NCBI GenBank assembly: GCA_038503035.1
Contig: JAVSML010025538.1
Coordinates: 660,832-724,831, forward strand
Direction: 5' to 3'
From: Crocodylus rhombifer
Lineage: Eukaryota; Chordata; Crocodylia; Crocodylidae
Length of the DNA stretch: 64,000 nt
The notes beneath the pieces were generated by a model. That model saw nothing but the letters and a program-made list of their open reading frames with translations. It searched no databases and had not been told where the DNA came from. Of the stretch, positions 10,431 through 19,989 are shown in pieces (the first letter of the stretch is position 1; every line of letters starts with the position of its first letter). Both the position numbers and the translations under genes were made by a program.

Positions 10431-12815
10431 TTACATTTCATAGAAGGGACCTCGGAAGATCATCGAGTCCAGCCCTCCTCCCATAGGGCAGGAAGTCAGC
10501 TGGGGCCATAGGATCCCAGCAAGATAAGAATCCAATTTACTCTTGAAGGTGTTCAATGTAGGTGCTTGAGTCACATCCGATGGCAGGCTGATCCAGACCT
10601 TGGGGTCTTGGACAGTAAAGAAATTCTTCCTTATGTCCAGCCTGAAATGGTCTTGTAGTAGTTTATGACCGTTCGTCCTTGTCATCCCTTGGGGCACTCC
10701 AGTGAACAAACGGTCCCCCAGATACTGGTGGTCACCCCTGATAAATTTATAGGTGGCCATCAGATCACCCCTGAGCCTGCGCTTTTCCTGGCTAAAGAGC
10801 CCCATGCTCTCAGCCTGTCATCATAAGGTCTGCTTTCCTCACCTCTGATCATGCACATGGCTCTTCTCTGCACTCTCTCAAGCTTCTCCACATACTTTCT
10901 GAATTGTGGATCCCAAAACTGGATGCAATACTCCAGCTGCGGCCTCAACAAGGCTGAGTACAGGGGGAGAAGGACACCCTGGGATTTACTTGAGAAGCAT
11001 CTATGGATGCAAGCCAGCGTTTTGGTCGCTTTACTAGCCACAGCATCACATTTCAGGCTCATGTTCATCTTGTAGTCAATGATGACCCCCAAGTTTCTTT
11101 CTTCCATAGTGCTGGCCAGGGTAGCACTGCCCAGCCTATAAGGATGCTGCAGGGTTTTTTTTTCCCAAGGTGGAGAACCTTGCATTTTTCGGTGTTAAAC
11201 CTGATCAGGTTCTCGTCTGCCCATTTGCTGAGCCTGTCCAGGTCAGCCTGGATCATCTGCCTGTCTTCTGGTGTGGATGCTTTGCCCCAACGTTTGGTGT
11301 CATTGGTGAACTTGTCCACTCCGCTTCTGACTCCAATGTCCACATCATTAATGAAGATGTTGAACAATATGGGTACAAGGACAGAGCCTTGAGGGACTCC
11401 AGTGGTCACAGGACACCATGATGAGTGACTTCCATTAATTACTACCCTCTGGGTCCAACCACGGAGCCAATTTCCCAGCCAGCAGATCATGGTGGACCCA
11501 AGGCCACAATTAGCCATTTTCTTCAAGAGGTGATCATGGGATACCAGATCGAAGGCTTTTTTGAAGTCAAGATATATGACATCAATTTCTTCTCCCTTGT
11601 CCAGGTGATAGCTCACCTGGTCATAGAAGGAAATGAGATTGGTCAAGCAAGACCTATCCGCAACAAACCCATGCTGGCTCTCCCTTAGGATGTTGGCATT
11701 GGCCAGTCCATTAAGGATGGCCTCGTTAATAAACTTTTCTAAGATTGTCCCCGGGATAGAAGTCAGGCTTTGGGCACTACACCAGAGCACCAGGAGTTTT
11801 CAAAGATCCGTGCCAGGGGCTGGGCTATGATGCTCATCAGCTCCTTGAGTGCCCTGGGGTTTAGATTGCCTGGGCCGGCTGACTTGAACGTATCCAGTTT
11901 CTCAAGATGTTCCTTCATGAGGTCAGCATTAATGGAGGGCAGGGGATCTCCCTCACCTGGACCTCCCTGTCCCGTAGCGGGCATGGGCGTCCCAAGGGAC
12001 TGATGAAAGACCGACGCAAAGTACCCATTTAATAGGTTGGCTTTTTCCTGGGCGTCAGTTGTCAGTTGCCCCTTCTGGTTCAGCAGGGTTCCAATGTTGC
12101 CCTTGCTTTTCCTCCGGCTCCCCAAATGGACTTTTTATTGTCCTTGATGCTCGAAGTTAGTTGGAGTTCAGTTGCAGCCTTGGCTTTCCTGGTTTGCTCC
12201 CTGCAGGATCAGACCAGTGCAGAATAATCCTCTTTGGAGGTGAAACCCTTCCTCCATCCTTTGTAGGCCTTTCTTTTTAGCCTCAGGAGGTCTGCTAGGT
12301 CCCTGGAGAGCCAGGGGTGCTGCTATGCCCTCTTGCTGCCTTTCCTCCAAGAGGGAATCAAATTAGCTTGTGCATTGAGGATCACTTCCTTGAGGAGCAA
12401 CCACTCTTCTTGAACTCCCCTCTCCCTAGAGTCGTTTTCCCTTAGGGCCTGACTGACAAGCATCCTGAGCTTGTCAAAATCAGCTTTTCTGAAGTCATGG
12501 ATTTCCGTGTTGCTGACTGACTTGCCAGCTTTACGGCATGAGGTGATCAGCTCATGGTCGCTGTTACCCAGCTTCCCATCGATCACTAGTTCACTGATTA
12601 GGTCATCCCCAGTAGCCAGTATCAGGTCGAGCAGTGCTTTGCCTCTTATTGGCCCATAGACTTCTTGAGTCAGGTAGAGGTCATCCACGCATGAGAGGAA
12701 GCTTTGGGACTGCTCGGATTTTGCTGAAGCAATCCTCCCATGAGATGTCCGGGTAATTGAAGTCACCCATGACAGCCATGGTCCTGGAGAAGTCCATGCC
12801 TGCTGATACCAGATA
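10431..12815 (-). mobile_element. CR1 LINE, 5'-truncated: ORF2 endonuclease end, reverse transcriptase and 3' tail
   Basis: A CR1 retrotransposon read on the minus strand. The order is: end of the APE-type endonuclease (MAVMGDFNYPDI near 12770, then GKALLDLILATGDDL and SDHELI in the frame 12323-12766); a linker (11763-12125); the reverse transcriptase (11065-11790, with [24 protein letters not shown] and ILFNIFINDV); the C-terminal region (10760-11185, with LEYCIQFWDPQF and LERVQRRA; then 10431-10805, with NGHKLLQDHFRLDIRKNFF). The catalytic FADDTK box reads FTNDTK near 11284-11312, so one aspartate is lost. Frameshifts separate the blocks, so it is dead. The 3' end has the usual CR1 tail. 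The 5' end stops within the endonuclease, the normal result of incomplete reverse transcription. Confidence 0.95.
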
Positions 12816-12839
12816 TTTTGAAAGAGATGAAATCTTGCC

Positions 12840-14410
12840 GGATTTCACCTGCTTTGTGTTCAGACTAAACGTTTTAATTATTAGAAAATGCTTCTAGTAT
12901 TTTAGACATACACTGAAGTGGGTTGAATGATATCATAAGTAAAACCCCCTAAAATGGATGATTATGGGACAAAGACAGCTGAAGTGAGATTAGGGACTGG
13001 TGACCAGAACTAATCAAAAAACAAAACCAGCCCAGTGACCAGTCATTGAGGAAACAATGGTTGAAGTATGAACATCCTTTACTTACTAATCTAGACCCTT
13101 TGATTTGTCTGATTTTTGAGGGACGCTATGTGAACATTTACCAAGGTGTAATCTAAGGCAGAAAGGTTCATTATTTCCAAGCATAAATAGGCACACCTTG
13201 TTATAAATATACCTTTTTTTCTTTTTCTTGGTAATAGTTGGAAATGAGTTCTAAACACATCTGTTCATATCCAAATTATATTGGTTTTGCTTACATGAAC
13301 CCTGTGAAAGTACTTCTGCAAGAACATGATATAATATATTATTTAAATTTCAACATGAAGCAATGTACTGGTATAAAAAAATACCATGTATAAAGTCTTC
13401 TTAAAAAGATGTTTCCTCCTTTTTCCCAGATGCTATTAAATAAGGCTTCCAAATAAATGAAGAAAACATGCATTTAGGATTAAAATTGTAAAGACTATAT
13501 ATGTTATGGTTATGATTGATGGCCAAGTCTTTCCAAAGATGCAGGGAAGAGGGAGGGACATTCATCATTGCAAATCCCATACACCATTGATGCAGAAACA
13601 GAAAAATACTCACTGTATGCAGGGCAGCAGAAGCTAACTGAATTTTAATCAAAATGAGGTATGGAAAGGTACGGTCATTTTAATAACAATATTAAACAGC
13701 TTCTAAGAAAAATTACTAAAATAAACAATAAAAATGGATGTTTTAGAAGGTAATATAGGGCCACTTTCAAGATAAAAATCATATATTAAAAATCAATTTC
13801 CTTACTTGGGGTGCTTATAACCCAAGAGATTATTAGAATTCAAAGGATTTGGAGAGAATATAATTTACTTTTAACCATTTAAACTGTTTTCTTTCTTGCT
13901 GCATTATATTCAATTTAGAAATGAAAGAACTTGATTTTATTTTTTATCAGCTGTTGGGCACTATACATAAACATAATAAAAGATAGCTTCTGCTTTTAAA
14001 AGTTCACCAGTTACATAAACATGAGTAAAGAAGTAAAATTGAGAAAATACATTCTACTAATAGTAAATTAAAGTAAAGATAATTTAAGCTTAAGCATTCT
14101 CCATATAATGTCAGGACATATACTAGCCTTTGTTTAGGATTGAAAAATGTGCCTGCTTCATGGAGAGAATATAATACAGAACAAGAGTTAGCTCTTTAAT
14201 CTGCTAACCCTTCCCTTAACACTGAAATGTTGGATTAGGAGAAAGGCAGGAGATATGAAATTTTCCATTCACCTATGTTAAATGAAGAAAATAAATTTGA
14301 AAACCAAAAATTAAAGCCATTTCAAGCACCTGGCAGTGACTCTCAGTGACCGAATCTACATGTGTGCTTTACTGTCAAGTAGGCTTATTAGCTCTACGGT
14401 AAAGTGTTAC
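12840..14410. other. No gene recognised (AT-rich intergenic)
   Basis: Long AT-rich stretch without a supported coding frame. A small palindrome-like segment (CTACATGTGTGCTTTACTGT ... ACGGTAAAG) near 14353-14400 may belong to the short MITE that follows. Confidence 0.45.
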
Positions 14411-14534
14411 CATCTACACATGTGCTGGTATTAGGGTACAGTAAACTAATTAACACTGCCATAAGATAGCACTGTTAGAGACAGTAATATCTTAAGACAG
14501 AGCAATTTACTGTGATGAAACGCATGTGTAGATG
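14411..14534. mobile_element. Short MITE with CATCTACACATG termini
   Basis: About 124 bp bounded by inverted CATCTACACATGTGC and GCATGTGTAGATG, with inner inverted segments TACAGTAAACTAATT and AATTTACTGT. The ends resemble those of the larger MITE family in this window, especially copy 4, so it may be a related or deleted form. No coding capacity. Confidence 0.55.
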
Positions 14535-14834
14535 ATGACCTCAGGCATAAATTGTACCCAGTTAGCCCAGCCAGCCAGAGGCATGCTTTGCCCTGGATCA
14601 AACTGCCGCTGTCTCAGGTGCACATATAGACACTGTGCCCAGGAGTACCATACTCCAGCTCAAACTGATCCAGAGTTTATGGCTTTGCATTAATTGCACA
14701 TGTAGATGCATCCAGTTTGGTCTTAGTAGGAGGATGCTTTTCATTCCTGCACCTTTAAGAATCTATACACTGGTCATACAACAGTTTCTTAGCATACAGC
14801 TCAAACATTTGAGGAGATGCCCATACATGTTAAT

Positions 14835-15570
14835 CTGTTCTTTTTAACCAGAGGTAAAGACAGGTAAAGATAATTTTTCCATTGCTTGTATGCTTCTTTT
14901 TTCTTTTTCAATATTTCCCTAATATCTCTGTTGAACCAAGTGTGTCTCTTGGCTCCTTTCCCACTTTTTGACCACGTGGGAATGGCCTCTTTTTGAGCAG
15001 TGAGAATTGCATCCTTGAGGAAGCACCACCATTCCTGAACTTCCAAATCATCCAGTCATTGGTCACAGAGGGCTTCTCTAATGAGACTCCCGAGTTTGCC
15101 AAGGGCTGCCCATCTGAAGTCTAGGACTTCTGTTCTACTAACTGAATTCCCAGCAGTTTGGTGGATGGTGAACCTAATCAGATCATGATCACTGTCACTC
15201 AGAGTACCTCCAGTCCTCAGGTCACCTACCATGTCCTTCCCTTTGGACGGTACTAAGTCCAGAGTGATTTTACCCCTAGTCAGCCCTTTCACAACCTGTT
15301 GTCAGGAACAGGCCGTCAATAGCTGCCAAGAAGTTGGCTGACCTGCTGGAGCTGGTTGAATGGTCCTACCAAGAGATGTCAACGTAGTTGAAGTTACCCA
15401 TGACAATCAGGACTTTAATGCTGGCAGCCTCAGTCAGTTCCCTGGAGAATGCCTGATTGCTGTTCTCTTCTTGGGAGGGAGGACTGTAGAAGATTCCCAC
15501 CATCAGTTCTCCCTCTACTGAACCCCTTGTATTCACTGGGTCTTTTTTTCTTAGTGACTGATCCCCTACA
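14835..15570 (-). mobile_element. CR1 LINE fragment: endonuclease C-terminal half and linker only
   Basis: Read on the minus strand it gives VGIFYSPPSQEE and VLIVMGNFNYVDISW (the GDFN endonuclease motif mutated to GNFN), then KGKDMVGDLRTG...LSDSDHDLIRF (the catalytic SDH region), FRNGGASS/EWWCFLKDAILTAQKEAIP and KKKKEAYKQWK. These are in order but in several frames. It stops before the reverse transcriptase, so it lacks the 3' end as well as the 5' end. LINEs usually lose the 5' end, so a later deletion or breakage removed the 3' part. Confidence 0.88.
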
Positions 15571-15644
15571 CCCCATATGTGGGCTCTCCCTAGGTGACTA
15601 GGATTTAGGTCTGATCTATCCCTTGATGCCATTCACACTTGACT

Positions 15645-16345
15645 TGTCTGTTTCTCAAAATGGATTAGCAGCCTCCAGGTAAGGCAACTCAAACCAGTCT
15701 GTGAGACTTGTCTGTTGTACCCCCTGGGTACACCAGCCCCCACCCCTTCCCACATTCAGGGGTTGCCACCCCATATCAATTTGTTAACTCACTCAAAAGT
15801 AAGTTTATTCCAGTTTCCCCTGTTTCCTGGGGATAACTCCCCCCAGTTTTTTGTCAGGGACACTATGATGGTCCAAAACTGACCTCAAAAGGAAACAAAA
15901 ATGAACTTAACTATTCTCTTGCCTCTGGAGTTAAACCTTTTCCCCCTTTTTTTATCCTGTCATGCAGGTCCCACAGGATATTAGGGATTTCAGTGTTCAT
16001 GAGTGGTCCATGAGTGGTCAACCAACTATCCATGCCAGTTGCTGTGCACCCTCCTTGCACCATTATCTGCTGGCTGGCACTGACCAGAGAGTCCTTCTGC
16101 ATCTTCCCTTTGCAGACACCACTGACTCTCTCCAACAGCCCCTCTCTGGGGCTGGAAGTCTTGTCCCTCACTCCCCAGCTGCTAATCCAGAGAGAGTATT
16201 CATTCCACAGGTGTGGCGTGGGGTTCCAGGCTCTGGCTGCATTCCTTCTCATGACTGGTGTAAGCGCAGGATGATTATCACCCTTGCACTTCCCCTGGGC
16301 CCCGGAGCCTCTCCTCTCATATGGACACACCAATTTTAAGCAAAC
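15645..16345 (-). mobile_element. Candidate solo LTR
   Basis: Read on the minus strand there is a GC-richer U3-like part, a TATA-like GGATAAAAAAAGGG (complement of about 15945-15959), then GGAATAAACTTA (complement of about 15802-15812) and a G-rich U5-like segment. TATA, polyadenylation signal and GT-rich sequence in that order and spacing suggest an LTR. The 140-codon frame on the same strand (15911-16333) has no recognisable domain and runs over these signals, so I do not treat it as a gene. No retroviral coding sequence is adjacent. Confidence 0.4.
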
Positions 16346-17394
16346 CAGACAAATCTATGGGCTTTCAGAGTTCTATTGGGAACATTTGTTGAAACTGAGG
16401 GGGTTTTGGGGTTGTTGTGGTTCAAATAATGCATCACAATATAACATTTCTGAACTCAAATGAAAGTTTTGGCATAGCTGTAGTTCCAACCACTTTCTCC
16501 ATTTTAAAATAATAAACCCAAATATTTTAATGAAGATTTTAAAGCTTTTTTTTTTTTTAAAAGCACAAGTGATTCAGGTTTTCCATTTACTACAAATGAT
16601 GATGTATTCCTTTTGTGAAGATAAGAGACAGGTCAATCAGCCAGACAGACATTAAGCAAGCTCATGTCACAAAGGAAACAACTTCATGAAAAGAGTTAGG
16701 CAGATAATCCCAATCAATAAATTTATAGAAAATATTTTAACTGCATGTTTTGGACCATATGCATTAGAGGTAACCCACATACTGTAAAATTATGTATTTA
16801 AGTGCATCCAGAACCAAAATTGCTATAGTAATTAGATTTGCTTACATTTCCAGTTTCCAATATCTGTTAAGTTAAATCCAAGTTAAAATTATGTTAAGAA
16901 GTAATGCTTGTGTAAAACAAGCCAAATGAATTTGGACCCATTTCAAGATAACTTCCAGCTTCTCAGCACTGGACTTGAAGCAGTTTGTGCAACATCTGTG
17001 AGGTTCTATTCGAGCTGCCTCCACAGCTTGAGAAAGTTGCAGAAGCTCGTGAGCTCGTAATTTTGGGAATTATGAATTTAGAAGTTCTGAAGCCAAGGAT
17101 TTCTTGATTGATTAGACAAGACACTGAAAATAAATTTTATCTGGAGAATAGAGACCAAATGTTTGGACTACCAGCTTTTCTTAGAAAGGTTCCAATAAAC
17201 TCATGATGAAAATATATTGAACGGTTTTGAAATATTTAAACTGCATTTCAAAAAAAGCTTTCAGTATATTTTTATACAGCTGCAATACAAATGCTTGTTA
17301 CAATTATAACAAAACAATTATATTCTACTTGTAACTCCTCCAGCAAAGTTGGACTGATGTTTTACCTGTGATGGTCCAAAGAATATGTGAGGGG
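16346..17394. other. No recognisable feature
   Basis: AT-rich sequence with no coding or repeat signal that I recognise. Confidence 0.45.
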
Positions 17395-17780
17395 CAAGGA
17401 TTTTTACGTGTGATATCTTTTATTGGACCAACCACATGGCTAGGATAGACTTAGACAAGCTTTCACATTATCTGCCTGAGAGAGAGAAATTCAAGATCAC
17501 TGATATTCTGAGATTTCTCTCTTTCACTAGAAAAGAAACTTTTAAAAGTTTTGGTTTTGCCCCCGTGCAGAAAAGGAAATATTTGGAAATATCAAAATAT
17601 TTTGCAGGATAGCAACACTGTTTACCACCAAGCTTTGTTTCTTGTATACATACTTGCCTTCCCTTTTATTTTTGTGCTGCCTTCTTTTTTGACTCCTGTT
17701 TTCTACAGGTCTATCCATAGCATCTGATGAAGTAGGTTATTGCCTCTGAAAGGTTATGCCTTTCTAAATGATTTGGTTTC
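17395..17780 (+). mobile_element. Penelope-like element short copy with hammerhead-like core, copy 1
   Basis: A dispersed repeat common in reptiles, starting with GATATCTTTTATTGGACCAAC and ending with CATCTGATGAAGTAGG...CTCTGAAAGGTTATGCC. The end matches the conserved core of a minimal hammerhead ribozyme: CTGATGA (17724-17730), a short stem, then GAAA (17748-17751). Hammerhead motifs are known in the terminal repeats of Penelope-like retroelements, so I assign it there. The AAGCTTTC stretch near the start is an inverted partner of the end region. The MITE that follows begins within a few bases of its 3' end. Confidence 0.6.
17724..17751 (+). ncRNA. Hammerhead ribozyme-like core
   Basis: CTGATGA, a stem II of about 5 bp (AGTAGG with CCTCT, one bulge) and GAAA follow in order, as in the catalytic core of hammerhead ribozymes. 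Minimal versions with very short stems occur in Penelope-like elements and often act as dimers. The flanking stem I and stem III pairing is not convincing by eye, so self-cleavage is not assured. Confidence 0.45.
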
Positions 17781-17784
17781 AAGA

Positions 17785-18109
17785 GCTGCCTATACATGTG
17801 TGTGTTGACATTCTAATTAGAATGCATTGGAGCAGATACGATTAATTGAGTCTGCAAATACAATTAATTATGACACTGCAATGTTGCTGCAATGTCACAT
17901 GTATTAGGCCTCTACACACATAAAAATGGCTGTGCAGTGCTTTACTGAACCATGTCAAATGAGGTTTAAATAAAGCATCCCGCAGCCATTTTTAAACATG
18001 TGGGGATTAATACAAATGACACTGTGGTATTGTAATTAGAGTGGCCGCCTAGGAACTGCTTTAAGTAAAATACCCCATCCCCTCGCCTCTGAGCATGTGT
18101 ATAGGCAGC
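17785..18109 (+). mobile_element. Palindromic MITE, copy 3
   Basis: The copy with the best preserved ends: GCTGCCTATACATGTG at the left and CATGTGTATAGGCAGC at the right, a near-perfect 16-bp terminal inverted repeat. Inside are the GCATTGGAGCAG block, a central hairpin (AAAAATGGCTG...TTTACTGAACC with AAATAAAG...CAGCCATTTTT), and an AATTAGAGTGGC block. Same orientation as copy 1. There is no coding capacity. Confidence 0.78.
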
Positions 18110-18700
18110 CAAAGATGTCTCCCTACTTTGCCTTCTGCCTTACTTGTACCAAGTAGTAAAATTACTCTAGAAATTGTCTCTTTGGGCATAAACAGGACTA
18201 CTCCCAGAATCAGACCCCATTAAAGATGTGTAATGATTTGCAGAATTGACTTTAACTTGGTATCTCAAAATCAAAGATTCGGTTTTGCCTCATGAATAGA
18301 AACATTGTGAGGAAGAGGGCAGCAGAAGCACCATTAAACAGCAAAAGTATGATCCAGCCCTATCATTCAAAGCAAGATTCTGTAGACAGTGTAACCTCTT
18401 TCTTCACATCGTCCAGCCCATTGGAGCCCTGACTACAAGTGGTGTCATACTTTTCCCAGGACAACTTGTGGAAGTCCTCTCCACAAAAGATTATGAACAC
18501 TCCAATAATTGCCTTAAGTCTGTTAAAAGACTATAGTAAGATCTGGAAAAGTCATGCTAAGCTGAGGCTTGTTCACAAGTAAAAATCCAAAACCCTGATG
18601 CGGCAATCTATCTATTGTTTTGGAAGAAACCAGGAGATATCCCATCAGGATATCCATAGGAATGTCAAGCTGGCTCCCAAGTAGGTGTTTCCTGAGTATC
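18110..18700. other. No recognisable feature
   Basis: No coding frame or named repeat is visible. Part of it may be U3 sequence of the LTR-like block that follows. Confidence 0.4.
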
Positions 18701-18800
18701 AATCAGTTTCCTGAGATGTTCCAACCAGACAACCCCTTGTCAATAGAAAAGACAATTTGATTTACACTATTGAGAATGCTTGAAAGAAGCTGAACTGAAG

Positions 18801-18810
18801 GTATAAAAAT
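18801..18810 (+). promoter_or_regulatory. TATA box of the candidate LTR
   Basis: GTATAAAAAT lies about 335 bp before the AATAAA signal of the same block, a spacing that fits an LTR with a long R region. Confidence 0.45.
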
Positions 18811-18949
18811 CTGTAAAAGAAGCAGCAGTGTGTGTGCTGACACCACCCGCTTTCTTCTTGAGAGGCTGAAGGAGGCAGATCGTCTCCCTTCGAGGATCGT
18901 GCTGAGAATTTTAACCATCAACCTGAGTGCCTTGGACTGGTGAGATCCT

Positions 18950-18985
18950 AGCTCTCTCTCTCTCTCTCTTTTCTCTTCTCTCTCC
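18950..18985. repeat. (CT)n pyrimidine microsatellite
   Basis: Run of CT units with a few TT interruptions inside the LTR-like block. Confidence 0.85.
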
Positions 18986-19566
18986 TAAGCATAGATTTCT
19001 GAACCTGAGCTGTATTAGTTAAGCTTGAGCTAAGTTTCCCCAAATACTTAGTGAAACCAGGGTAATACTGTAACTGTGTTTGTTTTTCCTTTGCATGTCT
19101 GTTACTACTAGTGTCATTATATATTTCATATACTTAGCAATAAATAACTTTTATAGTCAAACTGGTGGTAACTGGGTATATTTTTCCTTCTCTACTTCTC
19201 CTTCCCCACTTGCTATGCAGAAACGCTTCTTGTACCTAAGCTAAAGATCCCTTTGAAGCTCAAAAGTACTGTGGAGTCTGCTCATCGAGAGGCTAAAAGA
19301 TTGGGATGTGCTGAGTTTGAAACACAAAAGGGGATCAGCTTGTACAGGCTGATTGACCCAGTTTGGCTCAGATGTGCCCTAATGAACTGAATGCTGGCCC
19401 ATGAGGGTGTCATCTGGACACCCGGCCGGATTCAGAGGTATTTTGTTTAACTGTGTGCTTGTGTCTGACTGCAGTTATTATTGCTCTGATAAACTGATTC
19501 TTGGTATATGAGGGTGTCAGCCTGTCCATGCCGATCAACCTGTCCAGGTCAAGTGTGTCATGTTAA

Positions 19567-19568
<2 letters not shown>

Positions 19569-19599
<31 letters not shown>
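19569..19599. repeat. (TG)n microsatellite
   Basis: About 15 uninterrupted TG units. Confidence 0.95.
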
Positions 19600-19602
<3 letters not shown>

Positions 19603-19985
19603 ACTGATCTAGGGACTGGAGGAACCCATCCTCACTGAAACTGAGTCCTGCAAGATAGCTCCATTGGGGGTGAGGGCTTGTGGAAGGGAGAGATACACCT
19701 CCATATAGAAACACAAGTAACACAAGCAGCACATTAATAGAATTACCAAGACTATAGAAACTTATCCCTAATAAGTGAGCACACCCCAAAGTAATGGGCA
19801 AATCTGGTAACACTAGGCATATGCACTGAAAGTCTTGACAAAATGGTCACAGGGATCTCAATGAGGCATAAGGGCCCTGAGGCAGCTATAAGGTTTTTCC
19901 AAACAGCCCTGGCCTGATTACCTCACATGAAGGTGGCCCTAGAAAAGGTGGGTCAAACAAGCCTTGCCTGACTGTTTACATCCTG
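19600..19985. other. No recognisable feature
   Basis: Sequence between a microsatellite and the RTE-like LINE. It may include a decayed 5' untranslated part of that LINE, but nothing identifies it. Confidence 0.35.
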
Positions 19986-19989
19986 GCTC

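Larger units (their letters stand above)
18700..19500 (+). mobile_element. Candidate solo LTR
   Basis: Plus-strand block with a TATA box (GTATAAAAAT, 18801-18810), a CT-rich tract (18950-18985), and an AATAAA signal (19139-19144) in an AT-rich stretch followed by GGTGGTAACTGGG. This is the expected order of U3 promoter, R and U5 in a retroviral-type LTR. A U5-like segment may run to about 19440. No gag, pol or env sequence is attached, so it would be a solo LTR. Superfamily not determined. Confidence 0.5.

Noticed and set aside
15911..16333. 140-codon open frame on the minus strand
   Set aside because: It overlaps the TATA-like part of an LTR-like block, has no recognisable domain and is matched by open frames on the opposite strand.
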